64,000 nt of DNA from Rosettibacter primus (lineage in GTDB: Bacteria; Bacteroidota; Ignavibacteria; Ignavibacteriales; Melioribacteraceae). Within the stretch, counting starts at the first letter, position 1. Every line of letters starts with the position of its first letter. The stretch spans positions 1-64,000 of the forward strand of contig NZ_JAYKGK010000002.1 in assembly GCF_036860675.1 (NCBI RefSeq). Reading direction: 5' to 3'. The position numbers and the translations under genes were made by a program. The notes beneath the pieces were generated by a model, which was given only the letters and a program-made list of their open reading frames with translations, had not been told where the DNA came from and searched no databases. Of the stretch, positions 1 to 8,438 are shown piece by piece.

Positions 1-43
1 CCAAACGGCGGATTGGTCGGAGGTTCGAGTCCTCTCGGGGGTA
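1..43 (+). tRNA. tRNA 3' end, cut by the window edge (probably class II, Leu-like)
   Basis: The T arm is clear: stem GGAGG (19-23), a seven-base loop TTCGAGT (24-30) with canonical T54-T55-C56 and A58, and stem CCTCT (31-35). It is followed by a 7-nt acceptor strand (36-42) and discriminator A43. CCA is not encoded; the next bases are CTG. The bases before the T arm can form a short variable arm (CCAA 1-4 with TTGG 13-16), which suggests a long-variable-arm tRNA, and the discriminator A would fit leucine rather than serine. The anticodon lies outside the window, so the identity is an inference. Confidence 0.8.
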
Positions 44-91
44 CTGATATTTTTTAGTTATAAAATTTTATTGAATTCTATTCAGAAAAAA

Positions 92-1915
92 CTATCCTTC
101 CAAACCTCTGTACATTTCTTCTATTAAATCTTTATATCTTTCTTCAATAACTTTTCTGCGCACTTTCAATGATGGAGTAAGTTCACCAGTTTCAATTGAA
201 AATGGTTTATCGAGAATTGCAAATTTTCTAATCCTTTCAAAGTTGGCAAGTTTTTTCTGGAATTGGTCTAATTCCCTGTCCAACAATTCATATATTTGCT
301 TCATCTTAACTAATTCTTCTACACTATTATATTGAATTCTATTTGCATCAGCATACTCTTTAAGAGCATCGAAATCTGGAACAATAAGTGCAGTTATAAA
401 CATTCTGCGGTCACCAATTATTACAAACTGATCAATATATTTACTTGCTAAAAACATATTTTCAATTGGAGTAGGTGCAACATATTTTCCTTGAGAAGTT
501 TTGAATAAATGTTTTTTTCTATCAGTAATTATTAAAAATCCTTCTGCATCAAATACTCCAATATCTCCGGTGTGGAGCCATCCATCTTTAATTGTTTCTT
601 CTGTCTCTTTTTTATTTTTATAATAACCAAGCATAATGTTTGGACCTGATGCAAGTATTTCTCCATCCTTTGCAATTTTTATTTCTACACCAGGCAATGG
701 TTTTCCTACTGTTCCAAATTTGTAGTCATTAACACGATTAACCGCAATTACAGGTGATGATTCTGTTAGACCATATCCTTCAATAATTAAAATTCCTGCT
801 GCTTCAAAGAATATCCCTAATTCACGTGAAAGAGCAGCACCACCTGAAATGAAAAACCTTATTCTTCCTCCCGTTCTTTCTCTCAATTTGGAAAGAACAA
901 GTTTATCGGCAAGTTTGTGTTTTAACAAAAGTGTAACAGGCAAAGGTTGATTAGATTTTTTTGCCAATTGATATTCTTTCCCAACTTCAATAGCCCAATT
1001 GAAAATTTTTTGCTTTCTTTCAGATTGACTTTCAACATTTCTTTTAATTTTTGAATACATTCTTTCAAATAATCTTGGTACTGCTGTAACGATTGTAGGT
1101 CTAATCTCTAATAAATTATTTGCTATTTTTTCAATGGATTCTGCATAAGCAATTGTTCCTCCACATGAAAATGCTGTATAATAACCAGCCATTCTTTCAA
1201 ATATATGACACAATGGTAAGAAAGACAGAAATACATCGTTCTCGTCAATATAAAAAACTTCATGAGCTGCTTTAATGTTCGAAACAATATTTTTATGTGA
1301 AAGCATAACACCTTTTGGTTCACCCGTTGTTCCTGATGTATAAATTATTGTGCATAAATCTGTTTCACGACAAAGCTCGCTTTGTTCTTTAAAATAATCT
1401 TGATTTTCTTTTCTAAATTCTTTCCCTTTGTTCTGTACTTCTTCAAATGAATAAACATTTTTGTCATCTGTCTTATCGTTGTTGTTCATTACTACAATAA
1501 TTTTTAGATGTTTACAATTGTTCCTTATTTTCAAAATCTTATTCAACTGAAATTTATTAGAAACAATTACTCCAATAGATTCAGAGTTATTTAATATATA
1601 CTCAATTGTATCTGCAGTCGAGTTCGGATAAATTGGCACATCAACAGCTCCCAGACCTAATATTGCCATATCGGAATAAACCCATTCTGGACGATTTTCT
1701 GAAATTATGGCAACTTTATAATCTCGCTTGACACCCAATGATGCAAGTCCACATGCAAAGTTTACAGTTTCATCATAAAGCTGGTCGTATGTAATATCTA
1801 TCCATTTTTCATCTACTTTATGTTTAAACACTGGTCTTTCTTTTCCTTTACCAAATTCAGTAGTAATAAAATTGAAAAGTTCAGGTATGGTTTTAAAATC
1901 TTTTAGTACTGGCAT
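92..1915 (-). CDS. Long-chain acyl-CoA synthetase (AMP-forming, FadD15-like)
   Basis: ANL-superfamily enzyme that activates fatty acids to acyl-CoA through an acyl-AMP intermediate; probably membrane associated. The P-loop-like motif YTSGTTGEPKG lies near residue 195, the GYGLTESSP motif near residue 380, and the TGDIG plus DRKKHLFK motifs of the C-terminal hinge near 450-470. Length (607 aa) is normal for the bacterial long-chain group. I chose the ATG at 1915 rather than an in-frame TTG four codons upstream, because GGAGGA (1920-1925) sits 4 nt before this ATG as a Shine-Dalgarno. It is divergent from the YqaA-like gene and convergent with the tRNA. Substrate chain length cannot be read from the sequence. 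Confidence 0.93.
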   Translation of the reverse strand: MPVLKDFKTIPELFNFITTEFGKGKERPVFKHKVDEKWIDITYDQLYDETVNFACGLASLGVKRDYKVAIISENRPEWVYSDMAILGLGAVDVPIYPNSTADTIEYILNNSESIGVIVSNKFQLNKILKIRNNCKHLKIIVVMNNNDKTDDKNVYSFEEVQNKGKEFRKENQDYFKEQSELCRETDLCTIIYTSGTTGEPKGVMLSHKNIVSNIKAAHEVFYIDENDVFLSFLPLCHIFERMAGYYTAFSCGGTIAYAESIEKIANNLLEIRPTIVTAVPRLFERMYSKIKRNVESQSERKQKIFNWAIEVGKEYQLAKKSNQPLPVTLLLKHKLADKLVLSKLRERTGGRIRFFISGGAALSRELGIFFEAAGILIIEGYGLTESSPVIAVNRVNDYKFGTVGKPLPGVEIKIAKDGEILASGPNIMLGYYKNKKETEETIKDGWLHTGDIGVFDAEGFLIITDRKKHLFKTSQGKYVAPTPIENMFLASKYIDQFVIIGDRRMFITALIVPDFDALKEYADANRIQYNSVEELVKMKQIYELLDRELDQFQKKLANFERIRKFAILDKPFSIETGELTPSLKVRRKVIEERYKDLIEEMYRGLEG

Positions 1916-2043
1916 CAATTCCTCCAAAATTTTGAAACAAAATAATTTTAGTATTTATAAAAATCAATCAAAGAGACAGATTAAGAAAAAATTTTTCATG
2001 ATTTCAAATTTTACTATACTTGCATTTCAAAATTAAAAGTCAT

Positions 2044-2658
2044 ATGAAGATTTTAAGAAGTCTTTACGATTGGGTTCTACATTGGGCTGAAACACCTTAT
2101 GGACCTGCAGCATTATTTCTGCTTTCATTTGCAGAAGCATCATTTTTTCCAGTTCCACCAGATGCATTATTAATTGCTCTTGTTTTAGGTTCTCAAAAAA
2201 AGGCTTTTAAGTTTGCATTTATCTGTACTACTGCTTCAGTGCTTGGTGCTCTTGCTGGTTATGGAATTGGTCAATTTCTATGGTGGAAAAGTTCTCATGA
2301 ATTTTCATCTGTAGCAGAGTTTTTCTTCTCAAATGTGCCTGGCTTTACTCACAAAGTTTTCTACGATGTAAAAAAAATGTATGACGAGTGGAACTTCTGG
2401 ATAATTTTTACAGCAGGATTTACTCCAATACCTTACAAAGTATTTACAATAACCGGTGGAGCATTTGAAATCAATTTACCAATGTTTGTAATTGCATCAA
2501 TAATTAGTAGAGCAGGAAGATTTTTTCTTGTTGCGGGTTTAATCTGGAAATTTGGTGAACAGATTAAGACTTTTATAGATAAATATTTTAACTGGCTTGC
2601 TATTGCTTTTACTATATTATTGATTGGTGGTTTTGCTGTTATTAAATATCTGGTTTAA
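2044..2658 (+). CDS. YqaA/DedA-family membrane protein (SNARE-associated domain)
   Basis: Integral membrane protein of the VTT/DedA superfamily, about 204 aa. The family signature is visible as FAEASFFPVPPDALLIA near residues 28-45 and a second conserved block GFTPIPYKVFTITGGAFE near 135-152, the arrangement seen in YqaA-type members. About five hydrophobic segments are present. DedA relatives are linked to lipid carrier (undecaprenyl phosphate) or phospholipid translocation; that role is family knowledge and not shown here. The start is taken at ATG 2044 rather than a TTG eight codons upstream. This is the only complete gene on the plus strand, and its stop overlaps the stop of the next, convergent gene by a few bases. 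Confidence 0.85.
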   Translation: MKILRSLYDWVLHWAETPYGPAALFLLSFAEASFFPVPPDALLIALVLGSQKKAFKFAFICTTASVLGALAGYGIGQFLWWKSSHEFSSVAEFFFSNVPGFTHKVFYDVKKMYDEWNFWIIFTAGFTPIPYKVFTITGGAFEINLPMFVIASIISRAGRFFLVAGLIWKFGEQIKTFIDKYFNWLAIAFTILLIGGFAVIKYLV

Positions 2659-2990
2659 TTTTTCTGGGTTAAAATTTTTCCATTCACAACAGGTGTTACA
2701 CAAATTAGTGGATTTTGAGGGACATTAAACTTTTCAAAAATTTCTTCAAATAATTGATATTGCATACCTTGAGATTCAAGTTTTGAAAATTTTCTATATG
2801 GCATGAACTCTCCTTTATTATTTCTTGGTGCATCAAAATAATATGCATCTTTAAAATCCTTTTCGGCATTCCCTTTTAAGAATTTAATTTTATGTTCATC
2901 ACTGCCTTCAACATCATATGCTTTTGCTCTGAAAGCAACTACAAAATCGTTTTCAATTACTATGTAAATATTTAAGATTGTTTCTAACAT
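2655..2990 (-). CDS. Hypothetical protein, 111 aa
   Basis: I do not recognise this protein. It is soluble-looking, charged and without a signal peptide. It contains a tract rich in Lys, Asp and aromatic residues (residues 35-70) and a C-terminal hydrophobic strand-like segment. ATG start. Its end overlaps the end of the YqaA-like gene by about 4 bp, and it lies 35 bp downstream of the MqnA-like gene in the same direction, so the two may be cotranscribed. No function assigned. Confidence 0.6.
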   Translation of the reverse strand: MLETILNIYIVIENDFVVAFRAKAYDVEGSDEHKIKFLKGNAEKDFKDAYYFDAPRNNKGEFMPYRKFSKLESQGMQYQLFEEIFEKFNVPQNPLICVTPVVNGKILTQKN

Positions 2991-3025
2991 AACATCAAAT
3001 TGATAATTAAAATGTAGCTTTATTT

Positions 3026-3784
3026 TTATACGAAATTGATATCAAAAATATCATCAATTATTTCGTGATAGTATGTTAATTTTATTAATTCATTTAGTGC
3101 TTCAATTTCGTTTTGAGTTAGTTCAAAATAGATTGAGCCAAGATTTTCTTTAATAAATAATTTTACATTTTCTGAATAATTTAAAGAATGTAAAATATTA
3201 TCAATGTTATCTTCTATTTTAGCATCAACTTCATTAAACAGATTATTAAAATTTTCTAATGAACTTTTATTGTTAGATGCAAAAATAAAATTCACATATG
3301 GTAAATCAATTAAATCAGAAATTTCATCTGCAAAGCTTATACCATGTTGAAAATTCCACGAGGTAAAATTTTCGTCCCCGCTTACAACATAATCTTTATC
3401 AACTTGTTTTTGAAGTGATGTATCGAGAGTTATTTCAGGATAAATTGAATATCTTTCCGAAAATAATATTTTTGTAAGAATAACTTCATTGACTGTAACA
3501 TCGGCACGCATAAAAATTTTATCTATCATTCTTTCATTTTCAGTAAAATACATGTATGAATAAGAAAGATTTCCATCAAAAGAAAAGCTAAGCTTAGATG
3601 AAACAAGCAAATCTTCGTGATTCAAAAGTTCAAGGGATGGAATTAAAGCAATTGAATCAGGGTCGTTATATAATTGACTTGTAAGTAAGGCAGATTCTTT
3701 CTTAATAATCTTAATTTCTGAATTTTCAGGAATATTATGTTCAAATATTGATGAAAAAATATTTTTTGGCAGATAAAGGTTCAT
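3026..3784 (-). CDS. Divergent MqnA-like (chorismate dehydratase fold) protein
   Basis: 252 aa, no signal peptide. Three blocks recall MqnA/MqnD-type proteins, which have a periplasmic-binding-protein fold: ALIPSLELL and SKLSFSFDG near residues 45-70 (family: APVSS.EY and ISSDGPV), DYVVSGDENF near 130-140 (family: LLIGDRAL), and LIDLPYVNFIFAS near 158-170 (family: TGLPFVFAVWA). The N-terminal SYLN-type motif that MqnA uses at its active site is not visible, so it may not be a chorismate dehydratase. It starts 10 bp beyond the rplS terminator, so it is either expressed by readthrough or from a promoter inside rplS. The family assignment is my reading of motif patterns and would need a profile search. 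Confidence 0.5.
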   Translation of the reverse strand: MNLYLPKNIFSSIFEHNIPENSEIKIIKKESALLTSQLYNDPDSIALIPSLELLNHEDLLVSSKLSFSFDGNLSYSYMYFTENERMIDKIFMRADVTVNEVILTKILFSERYSIYPEITLDTSLQKQVDKDYVVSGDENFTSWNFQHGISFADEISDLIDLPYVNFIFASNNKSSLENFNNLFNEVDAKIEDNIDNILHSLNYSENVKLFIKENLGSIYFELTQNEIEALNELIKLTYYHEIIDDIFDINFV

Positions 3785-3793
3785 TTTGAACTC

Positions 3794-3827
3794 AAATAAA
3801 AAAAGCCGCTAAAATAAAGCGGCTTTT
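3794..3827 (-). terminator. Intrinsic terminator after rplS
   Basis: A perfect 10-bp inverted repeat (3801-3810 with 3818-3827, AAAAGCCGCT / AGCGGCTTTT) with a 7-nt loop. On the minus strand it is followed by an unbroken T run and ends only 8 bp after the rplS stop. It is the clearest terminator in the left third of the window and probably closes the ribosomal/ffh (and possibly the ATP synthase) transcription unit. Confidence 0.9.
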
Positions 3828-3834
3828 GAAATTA

Positions 3835-4182
3835 TTATTTAAGATTCTTGTCTTTAATCTTTGCTGCTTTACCTGAAAGTTTGCGCAGATAAAACAATTT
3901 AGCTCTACGAACCTTACCTTCACGAAGCACTTCAATTTTAGCAATCTTAGGAGAGTTATAAGGGAAAATTCTTTCAACACCTACACCACTTGAAATTTTT
4001 CTAACTGTAAATGTTTTGCTTAGACCTGTGCCTCTGATGTTTATTACATCACCTTCAAAAGGTTGAATTCTTTCTTTATCACCTTCAATAACTCTCACAT
4101 GCACACGAATGTGATCCCCTGCTTTGAATGAAGGCAAGTCGGTTCGCATCTGATTTTCTGTTATTTCTTTTAACTTATCCAT
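3835..4182 (-). CDS. rplS: 50S ribosomal protein L19
   Basis: 115 aa, normal length. Typical L19 features are FKAGDHIRVHVRVIEG near residues 20-35, the ERIQPFEGDVI block, the VGVERIFPYNSPKI block (about 67-80), and the KVRRAKLFYLR C-terminal motif. It binds 23S rRNA at the 30S-50S interface. It follows trmD by 2 bp, the usual bacterial order rpsP-rimM-trmD-rplS, with khpA inserted as in many genomes. ATG start. Confidence 0.98.
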   Translation of the reverse strand: MDKLKEITENQMRTDLPSFKAGDHIRVHVRVIEGDKERIQPFEGDVINIRGTGLSKTFTVRKISSGVGVERIFPYNSPKIAKIEVLREGKVRRAKLFYLRKLSGKAAKIKDKNLK

Positions 4183-4184
4183 TG

Positions 4185-4871
4185 TTACTCCAAATTATTT
4201 ATCTTTTTCCACTTTTCTGTTAAAATTCTTGATTGTTCTTCTTTCCATTCTTTAATTTTCTTTTCGTTACCAGAAAGTAAAACTTCTGGCACTTTCATTC
4301 CTTTGTATTCAGCTGGACGAGTATAATAGGGAGCTTCAATATAATTTCCATCAATCAAAGAATCATTTAGAGCTGATTCACTATCATTAAGAACACCAGG
4401 TATCAGTCTTACAACTGAATCAATAATTACCAAAGCCGGAATTTCACCACCCGTTAATATATAATTTCCAATTGAAATTTCATCGGTTGCAAATTTTTGT
4501 CGTACGCGATCATCTATTCCTTTATAATGTCCAGCAATAATCATAATATTCTGAGCGAGTGAATATTTTTTCGCTAATTCCTGATTATAAAATTTTCCAC
4601 CTGGTGTTGGATAAATAATATAATCATAACTTCTTTCGCTCAAAAGTTTTTCAATACACTCAAAGAACGGCTCGGGTTTAAGAAGCATTCCCGGTCCACC
4701 ACCAAAAGGTTTATCATCAATTTGTTTATGTTTATCATAAGCATAATCACGAAGATTATGCACAAATATTTCAACTTTTTTTTTCTCCTGTGCTCGTTTA
4801 ATTATACTAGTATTCAAAGGACTGATTAATGAGTCAGGCACAGCAGAAATTACATCAATTCTCATCATCAT
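4185..4871 (-). CDS. trmD: tRNA (guanine-N1)-methyltransferase TrmD
   Basis: Makes m1G37 in tRNAs reading CNN codons, which prevents +1 frameshifting; SPOUT/knotted methyltransferase. Visible motifs are DDKPFGGGPGMLLKPEP (about 52-68), IIAGHYKGIDDRV (about 111-123) and the SAM-binding knot loop IGNYILTGGEIPALV (about 133-147). 228 aa, normal. Three consecutive ATG codons (4871, 4868, 4865) begin the frame; the family usually starts MRIDV, so 4865 may be the real one. It overlaps the end of rimM. Confidence 0.97.
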   Translation of the reverse strand: MMMRIDVISAVPDSLISPLNTSIIKRAQEKKKVEIFVHNLRDYAYDKHKQIDDKPFGGGPGMLLKPEPFFECIEKLLSERSYDYIIYPTPGGKFYNQELAKKYSLAQNIMIIAGHYKGIDDRVRQKFATDEISIGNYILTGGEIPALVIIDSVVRLIPGVLNDSESALNDSLIDGNYIEAPYYTRPAEYKGMKVPEVLLSGNEKKIKEWKEEQSRILTEKWKKINNLE

Positions 4872-5373
4872 AAAGCAAATCGCAGTCTTCTACTAATTCC
4901 AATCTTTTCTTTTTGGGGTCAAAGCTTTTTATGTAATCTTTTACTGCAGGTAATAGAATTTCTTTACCCTGTAAATCTTTTATCACATAAACATCATTAG
5001 ATTTAAGAACAAATACATCTTTTAGATATCCAAGAAGTTTTCCATTTCTATAAACTTCACTATCAATAAGGTCATGAATAAAATAAGTATCTTTATTTAG
5101 CTTAACTGCATTTTTTGAGTCGACATAAATTTTTTTGCCGATTAACAGTGCAGCATCTTTATCATTGTCAAAGCCTTTAATTTTAAGAGCTATCTTTCCA
5201 TCAATAATTTCTACTTTTTCGACAAAGAACTCTTTCGAGTTTCCAAAGAACTCAATAAAAATATTCTTTAATACAAAGAATCTCTCATTAAAATCGGAAT
5301 AGGAATCTACCGCAACAAACCCCTCATTATTCACTACGGACTTTACTACAGCGATTAAAAATAAGTCATTCAC
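4855..5373 (-). CDS. rimM: 16S rRNA processing protein RimM
   Basis: 30S maturation factor that works with S19. 172 aa. The N-terminal RimM beta-barrel is divergent, and the C-terminal PRC-barrel part is recognisable by KNDVYVIKD-like and GKEILLPAVKDYIKSFD (about residues 135-152). Position between khpA and trmD supports the call. The start is a GTG at 5373; no better in-frame ATG exists nearby. Weak family similarity at the N terminus is common for this protein. Confidence 0.93.
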   Translation of the reverse strand: MNDLFLIAVVKSVVNNEGFVAVDSYSDFNERFFVLKNIFIEFFGNSKEFFVEKVEIIDGKIALKIKGFDNDKDAALLIGKKIYVDSKNAVKLNKDTYFIHDLIDSEVYRNGKLLGYLKDVFVLKSNDVYVIKDLQGKEILLPAVKDYIKSFDPKKKRLELVEDCDLLYDDEN

Positions 5374-5384
5374 TTAGAAATATT

Positions 5385-5618
5385 TTAATCCAATATTTTA
5401 AGAATTGCGCGTTTTCCTTCCTTCGCTGCAATTGCTGTAAGCAAAGTTCTCATTGCTTGAGCAGTTTTGCCTTGTTTCCCAATTACTTTTCCAACATCTT
5501 CTGCGCCTACTTTTAAAGTAAGTTCGATAGTTTTGTCATCGGGTCTTGCTTCATCAATAGAAACATTACCCGGGTTGTCAACAAGGTGTTTTGCGATAAA
5601 TTCAATAAATTCCTTCAT
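5385..5618 (-). CDS. khpA: KH-domain RNA-binding protein KhpA
   Basis: 77 aa, a single type II KH domain with the GxxG loop seen as GKVIGKQGKTAQAMRTLL. In other bacteria KhpA works with KhpB/EloR as an RNA chaperone affecting cell elongation; it is commonly encoded between rpsP and rimM, as here. The start is set at ATG 5618 (MKEFIEFIA), the usual family N terminus, rather than an ATG five codons upstream. Confidence 0.93.
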   Translation of the reverse strand: MKEFIEFIAKHLVDNPGNVSIDEARPDDKTIELTLKVGAEDVGKVIGKQGKTAQAMRTLLTAIAAKEGKRAILKILD

Positions 5619-5672
5619 GAGAGTACCTATCATTAAGTGAATAAGGGTACCTAATTAAAAGTGCAAGCTAAT

Positions 5673-6125
5673 TTATGCTTCTCCGGAAGCAGTACCCTTT
5701 ACTTCCGCTGCACTGTTAGAATCTTCTATTGTATCAGCTTTTGTTTCTAACTGCTTTTTAGATTTTGATTTTTCAGCTTTTTTAAGAGCAGCTGCTAATT
5801 TTGCTTCTTTTAATTTTGTCCATTCTTCCAATCTTTTTGCAATTTCTTCTTCAGAAAAGCCGCGCTTCATCAAATCTCGTTTTAACAATATTCCTTTTTG
5901 AGAAAGAAGACTTCTTACTGTTTCTGTAGGTTGAGCACCAACATTAAGCCAATACAAAGCTCTATCTTCTTTGATTTCAACAGTAGCTGGTTCTGTTTTA
6001 GGATTATATAATCCAATTGCTTCTATAAATTTACCATCTCTTGGTGAACGTGCATCAGCAGCCACAACTTTATAGACCGGCTGTTTTTTCTTTCCCATTC
6101 GTTTCAGTCTTAACTTTACTGCCAA
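5673..6125 (-). CDS. rpsP: 30S ribosomal protein S16
   Basis: The conserved part is residues 1-80 (LRLKRMGKKKQPVYKVVAAD, FIEAIGLYNP, ALYWLNVGAQPT). The protein is 150 aa, much longer than the ~80-90 aa of E. coli; the extra 60 residues are a Lys/Ala/Glu-rich tail, a known trait of S16 in Bacteroidota relatives. The start is a TTG at 6125: the family begins MAVKxRLKRMG, no in-frame ATG precedes it, and GGAGGA (6135-6140) lies 9-10 nt upstream. Confidence 0.96.
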   Translation of the reverse strand: MAVKLRLKRMGKKKQPVYKVVAADARSPRDGKFIEAIGLYNPKTEPATVEIKEDRALYWLNVGAQPTETVRSLLSQKGILLKRDLMKRGFSEEEIAKRLEEWTKLKEAKLAAALKKAEKSKSKKQLETKADTIEDSNSAAEVKGTASGEA

Positions 6126-6154
6126 TTTATTTATTCCTCCTTTATTTAATAATA

Positions 6155-7489
6155 TTAATTCATTCTAAAATTTTTCAAATTCATTATTCCTGCTTTACCA
6201 GATTTTGAATTCAGCATTTTTATCATCTGTTGCATCTGGTTAAATTGTTTTATCAATCTATTTACATCTTGTATTGAATTACCACTTCCTCTTGCAATTC
6301 TTTTTCTTCTGCTTCCATTTAATATCTTAGGATTTTTTCTTTCTTCTTTTGTCATAGATTGAATAATTGATTCTACTTTTATCAATTGTTTATCATCAAC
6401 TTCGGCATTTTTTAATGCAGAACCTATTCCAGGAATCATTGATAAAAGTGATTTCAAAGAACCCATCTTTTTAATCATTTTAATCTGCTTTAAGAAATCA
6501 TCAAAATCAAATTTATTAGCTAATAATTTTCTTTCAAGTTCTTCTGCTTCCTTTTCATCAACCTGCTGTTGAGCTTTTTCAACAAGAGTAATGATATCAC
6601 CTTTGCCAAGTATTCTCGAAGCTAATCTATCAGGATAAAATATTTCAATTGAATCAAGTTTTTCGCCTACACTGATAAATTTAATAGGTCTATCAACAAC
6701 AGCTTTAATTGACAGAACACAACCTCCTCTTGCATCACCATCCAGCTTTGTAACTACAATACCATCAAAATCAACTTTTTCGTGAAAAGCCTTTGCAGAA
6801 TTTACAGCATCCTGTCCAGTCATTGAATCTACAACAAACAAAGTTTCTGTTGGATTAACCTTTTCTTTAATTGCAGCTGCTTCCTGCATCATTTCATCGT
6901 CAACATGCAATCTTCCAGCTGTATCAATAATTACAGTATCAAGTTTATTATCTTTAGCAAATGTAAGTGATTCGTATGCAATTTTTACCGGGTCATTGCT
7001 ACCATCAATTGAAAAAACAGGGACATTTATTTGAGAACCCAGAATTTTCAATTGATTAATTGCAGCAGGCCGATAAACATCTGCAGCAACTAAAAGAACA
7101 TTTCTTTTTCTCTCTTTAAGATATTTTGCAAGTTTAGCACTAAAAGTAGTTTTACCGCAACCCTGTAACCCAATTAACATAATTACCGTAATTCCTGATG
7201 GATTTAACTTTAATTCAGCACCAGTGCCACCCAAAAGTTTTGTAAGCTCATCATAAATAATTTTAGTAATGAGCTGTCCTGGGGTTACAGATAATAAAAC
7301 TTCCTTACCAAGTGCTTTTGCTTTTACATCTTCTATAAATTGTTTTGCTACTTTATAGTTTACGTCAGCATCTAAAAGAACACGTCTTATTTCCCGAAGA
7401 GTATCAGAAATATTATCTTCGGTTAATCTTCCCTGACCAGTAATTTTCTTTAAAGTTCGTTCAAATTTTTCAGTTAAATCTTCAAGCAT
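6155..7489 (-). CDS. ffh: Signal recognition particle protein Ffh (SRP54)
   Basis: GTPase that targets nascent membrane proteins to the translocon with 4.5S RNA and FtsY. The NG domain shows the P loop GLQGCGKTTFSAKL (about 107-120), DTAGRLH (about 190-196) and TKLDGDARGG (about 247-256). The C-terminal M domain carries the RNA-binding helix SRRKRIARGSG near 392-402 and a Met/Gln-rich tail. 444 aa. ATG start, 29 bp before rpsP in the same direction, the usual ffh-rpsP linkage. Confidence 0.98.
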   Translation of the reverse strand: MLEDLTEKFERTLKKITGQGRLTEDNISDTLREIRRVLLDADVNYKVAKQFIEDVKAKALGKEVLLSVTPGQLITKIIYDELTKLLGGTGAELKLNPSGITVIMLIGLQGCGKTTFSAKLAKYLKERKRNVLLVAADVYRPAAINQLKILGSQINVPVFSIDGSNDPVKIAYESLTFAKDNKLDTVIIDTAGRLHVDDEMMQEAAAIKEKVNPTETLFVVDSMTGQDAVNSAKAFHEKVDFDGIVVTKLDGDARGGCVLSIKAVVDRPIKFISVGEKLDSIEIFYPDRLASRILGKGDIITLVEKAQQQVDEKEAEELERKLLANKFDFDDFLKQIKMIKKMGSLKSLLSMIPGIGSALKNAEVDDKQLIKVESIIQSMTKEERKNPKILNGSRRKRIARGSGNSIQDVNRLIKQFNQMQQMIKMLNSKSGKAGIMNLKNFRMN

Positions 7490-7542
7490 AAATTCCAGTA
7501 AAAAAGATAATAAAAAGGAAAATCATTTCAAAAGTTAATTCT

Positions 7543-8427
7543 TCAGCCTTCTTTAAGGGCATTCGCTCCGGATACAATTTCAATTATTTCTTTAGTTATC
7601 GTAGCCTGACGAACTTTGTTATAAGTTAACTGTAACGAACGAATTAATTCTTTTGCATTTTCTGTTGCCATATCCATAGCGGTCATTCTTGCAGCAAGTT
7701 CAGCAGCATACGATTCTAATAATGTCCTCCACATTTGTGCATTTAAGTGTTTAGGCAGCAAAAAATTTATTATACCAGTTTTATTTGGTTCATAAATAAA
7801 ATCAACTGTTAGTAATTGATTTAATTCATTCTGTGAAAATGGTTGAATAGGCAACAACTGTTCGATTACAGTTTTTTGTTGAATAATAGATTTAAACTCA
7901 TTATAAACCAACAAAACTTTATCAACTTCACATTCTAAAAATTTTTGTGATAATTCTTTTATAATACCCGAAGCGAATTCAAATTTTAAGTGGGAAAATA
8001 TTCCTTGGAAGGAATTTGCTATTAAATAATTTCTTTTCGAAAAATAATCAAATCCTTTTTTTCCTACACAATACAACTGAACTTTTCCATTATCATACAA
8101 TTGTTTATAATCATTATGAATTAATTCTTCTGTTTTACGAATTACATTTACATTAAAACTTCCGCATAAACCTCTGTCAGAAGTAACAACTACAATTGCA
8201 AGATTATCTACTTTCCTTTCCTGTAAAAATGGGTTATTAATATTTTTTTCGATACTTAGCAGAAGTGATAAAACTTCTGATATTTTGCGTGAATATGGCC
8301 GAGCATTAATAATATTATCCTGAGCACGACGCAATCTTGCAGCAGCAACCATTTTCATGGCTTTGGTTATCTGCTGAGTATTTTTTATTCCGATTATTCT
8401 TCTTTTTATATCTCTTAAAGTTGCCAT
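7543..8427 (-). CDS. atpG: ATP synthase F1 subunit gamma
   Basis: Central rotor shaft of F1. The N-terminal coiled-coil helix shows MATLRDIKRRIIGIKNTQQI and MKMVAAARLRRAQ; the C-terminal helix shows RMTAMDMATENAKELI and YNKVRQATITKEIIEIVSGA. 294 aa, normal. It is the last gene of the ATP synthase cluster here. Beta (atpD) and epsilon (atpC), which follow atpG in most bacteria, are absent, and ffh comes next after 53 bp. Confidence 0.98.
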   Translation of the reverse strand: MATLRDIKRRIIGIKNTQQITKAMKMVAAARLRRAQDNIINARPYSRKISEVLSLLLSIEKNINNPFLQERKVDNLAIVVVTSDRGLCGSFNVNVIRKTEELIHNDYKQLYDNGKVQLYCVGKKGFDYFSKRNYLIANSFQGIFSHLKFEFASGIIKELSQKFLECEVDKVLLVYNEFKSIIQQKTVIEQLLPIQPFSQNELNQLLTVDFIYEPNKTGIINFLLPKHLNAQMWRTLLESYAAELAARMTAMDMATENAKELIRSLQLTYNKVRQATITKEIIEIVSGANALKEG

Positions 8428-8438
8428 CAGAAATATTA

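Noticed and set aside
2015..2020. TATACT as -10 box for the YqaA-like gene
   Set aside because: No acceptable -35 element 16-18 nt upstream.
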